Shown here: positions 61,822-64,000 of the stretch, one piece after another
How the letters are laid out: every line of letters starts with the position of its first letter
Numbering within the stretch: the first letter of the stretch is position 1
From: Paramesorhizobium sp049065735
Lineage (GTDB): Bacteria; Pseudomonadota; Alphaproteobacteria; Rhizobiales; Rhizobiaceae
Assembly (NCBI RefSeq): GCF_049065735.1
Contig: NZ_JBAKHD010000003.1
Coordinates: 310,001 to 374,000 of the forward strand
DNA length: 64,000 nucleotides
Direction: 5' to 3'
Program-made: the position numbers and the translations under genes
Notes under the pieces: generated by a model
What the model saw: the letters and a program-made list of their open reading frames with translations, nothing else
Databases searched by the model: none
What the model was told of the DNA's origin: nothing

Positions 61822-61891
61822 GTCGCGCCCTTAATCAAGCGAATCAGGCGCGACGGCGGAACGCGCCTCGACTCATCAAGAGCGCATGGCG

Positions 61892-62459
61892 CTAATGCTG
61901 TCGCGCCAGATCCTGCGCCACGGCCAGCATGATCTGCTCCGCCAGTTCCTGCGCCGCGCGGTCCTGCGCGTCGCGCTCGGCGCGAAGATTCGCGAATTCC
62001 TGGCGCGGGCGGTCGAAGGAGGCGCTCACCGCCCGCCTGCCCCTAGCAATCGGCTTCCCCGCGGCGTCACGTAGCACGTAGTTCGACGATACCCGCACCG
62101 TGCCGGCGGAAGGACGCCCTGTCCTATCCGTCGAATCGCCGACATCGACGCTGACGGCAGAAGTCGTCACCGAGGTCACGCCGAGCGACAGGCGATAGGC
62201 CGGCGTCGTTGGCTCACCCGCACCGCCGCTGAAAAGAAAGATCAGCTTGTTGCGCACTTCCTGCCCGTAGCGGGTCGTCGCCGGTTCGATCTCGATCGAG
62301 GCGAGCTTGTCGCGCATACCCGGCTGAACGCTACCGCCGATGGCCGCGCCCGCGCCGCCGCCCGAATAGAGCGGCTGCACGGTGCATCCCGAAGCAGCGA
62401 GCGTGCCCGCCAAAAGCGCAAGGAGCGCGAAACGCTTCCGCGTGGCCAAAAAAGCGCGA

Positions 62460-62473
<14 letters not shown>
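61892..62473 (-). CDS. lptE: LPS-assembly lipoprotein LptE
   Basis: This 193-residue outer-membrane lipoprotein has a basic n-region (RKRF), a hydrophobic stretch and lipobox LAGTLAASGC, with lipidation at the Cys at residue 30. The mature protein starts CTVQPLYSGG, typical of alphaproteobacterial LptE, and has ...YRLSLGVTSVTTSAV... as beta-strand core. LptE plugs the LptD barrel for lipopolysaccharide insertion. The ATG overlaps the last 14 bases of leuS, showing a leuS-lptE operon. In relatives holA commonly follows lptE; here an ATPase gene does instead. Confidence 0.9.

Positions 62474-64000
<1,527 letters not shown>

Overview
The window reads as a gene-dense stretch of the main chromosome of an alphaproteobacterium of the order Rhizobiales, most like the family Brucellaceae (Brucella/Ochrobactrum group). 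The signs are protein sequences and gene order (gap-pgk-fba, purE-purK, phaAB/phaR, tal-priA-atpHAGDC, livHMGF), GC-rich coding sequence, order-typical proteins (TrcR, GapR/UPF0335, CarD, DUF1192, DUF1036, DUF6867), and the abundant palindromic repeats in gene gaps. I do not assign a species. No rRNA, tRNA, CRISPR array, prophage or transposase gene was recognised.

Layout. 1-5.4 kb: end of gap, a glycolipid-binding-type protein, pgk and class I fba, then a DUF1127 protein, a DJ-1-like protein and a WYL regulator. 5.6-12.8 kb: trcR, a secreted phytase/esterase-like protein behind a Pho-box-like site, a quinone oxidoreductase, an MFS transporter and two DUF465 proteins. 12.9-18.1 kb: purE-purK, rpmJ, a TPR protein, pyk with a DUF1036 gene, and gapR. 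18.4-23.7 kb: carD, fdxA and a two-gene RNA-processing unit (Hsp15-like S4 protein and a Suv3-like helicase). 24.2-30.3 kb: phaB-phaA with divergent phaR, an HbpS-like protein, rpmF, mtgA and ispA. 30.3-37.5 kb: a FAD monooxygenase, an HxlR regulator and a divergent MFS pump; a DeoR-MFS-ispG unit; an orphan ParD antitoxin. 38-47.5 kb: pyruvate carboxylase and a branched-chain amino acid ABC transporter operon with an extra small membrane protein. 47.8-50.8 kb: hydroxyproline epimerase, a FAD amino-acid oxidase and a divergent GntR regulator. 51-64 kb: a DUF1344 protein, atpHAGDC, a small membrane protein, priA, tal, an AAA ATPase, lptE and the 3' part of leuS.

How it works together. Much of the core carbon path is here: gap, pgk, fba, pyk, pyc and tal cover lower glycolysis/gluconeogenesis, anaplerosis and a pentose-phosphate step. 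phaAB and phaR handle storage polymer, and atpHAGDC encodes the F1 part of ATP synthase. Small regulator-target modules sit between these blocks, and several show a readable candidate operator: HxlR/MFS, GntR/hydroxyproline, DeoR/MFS and a Pho box before the phytase-like gene.

The gene gaps are unusually rich in structured repeats. I see four copies of a ~150-170 bp element with 36-bp inverted ends (family A), four of a ~160 bp element (B), five plus a fragment of a 140-210 bp element (C), and smaller hairpin families (D-F). None carries a gene. Inside the atp operon every spacer after atpA holds a hairpin or tandem repeat. No clearly new multi-gene system is proven. The best leads are the regulatory sites, the HxlR module, the DUF6867-liv link and the repeat families.
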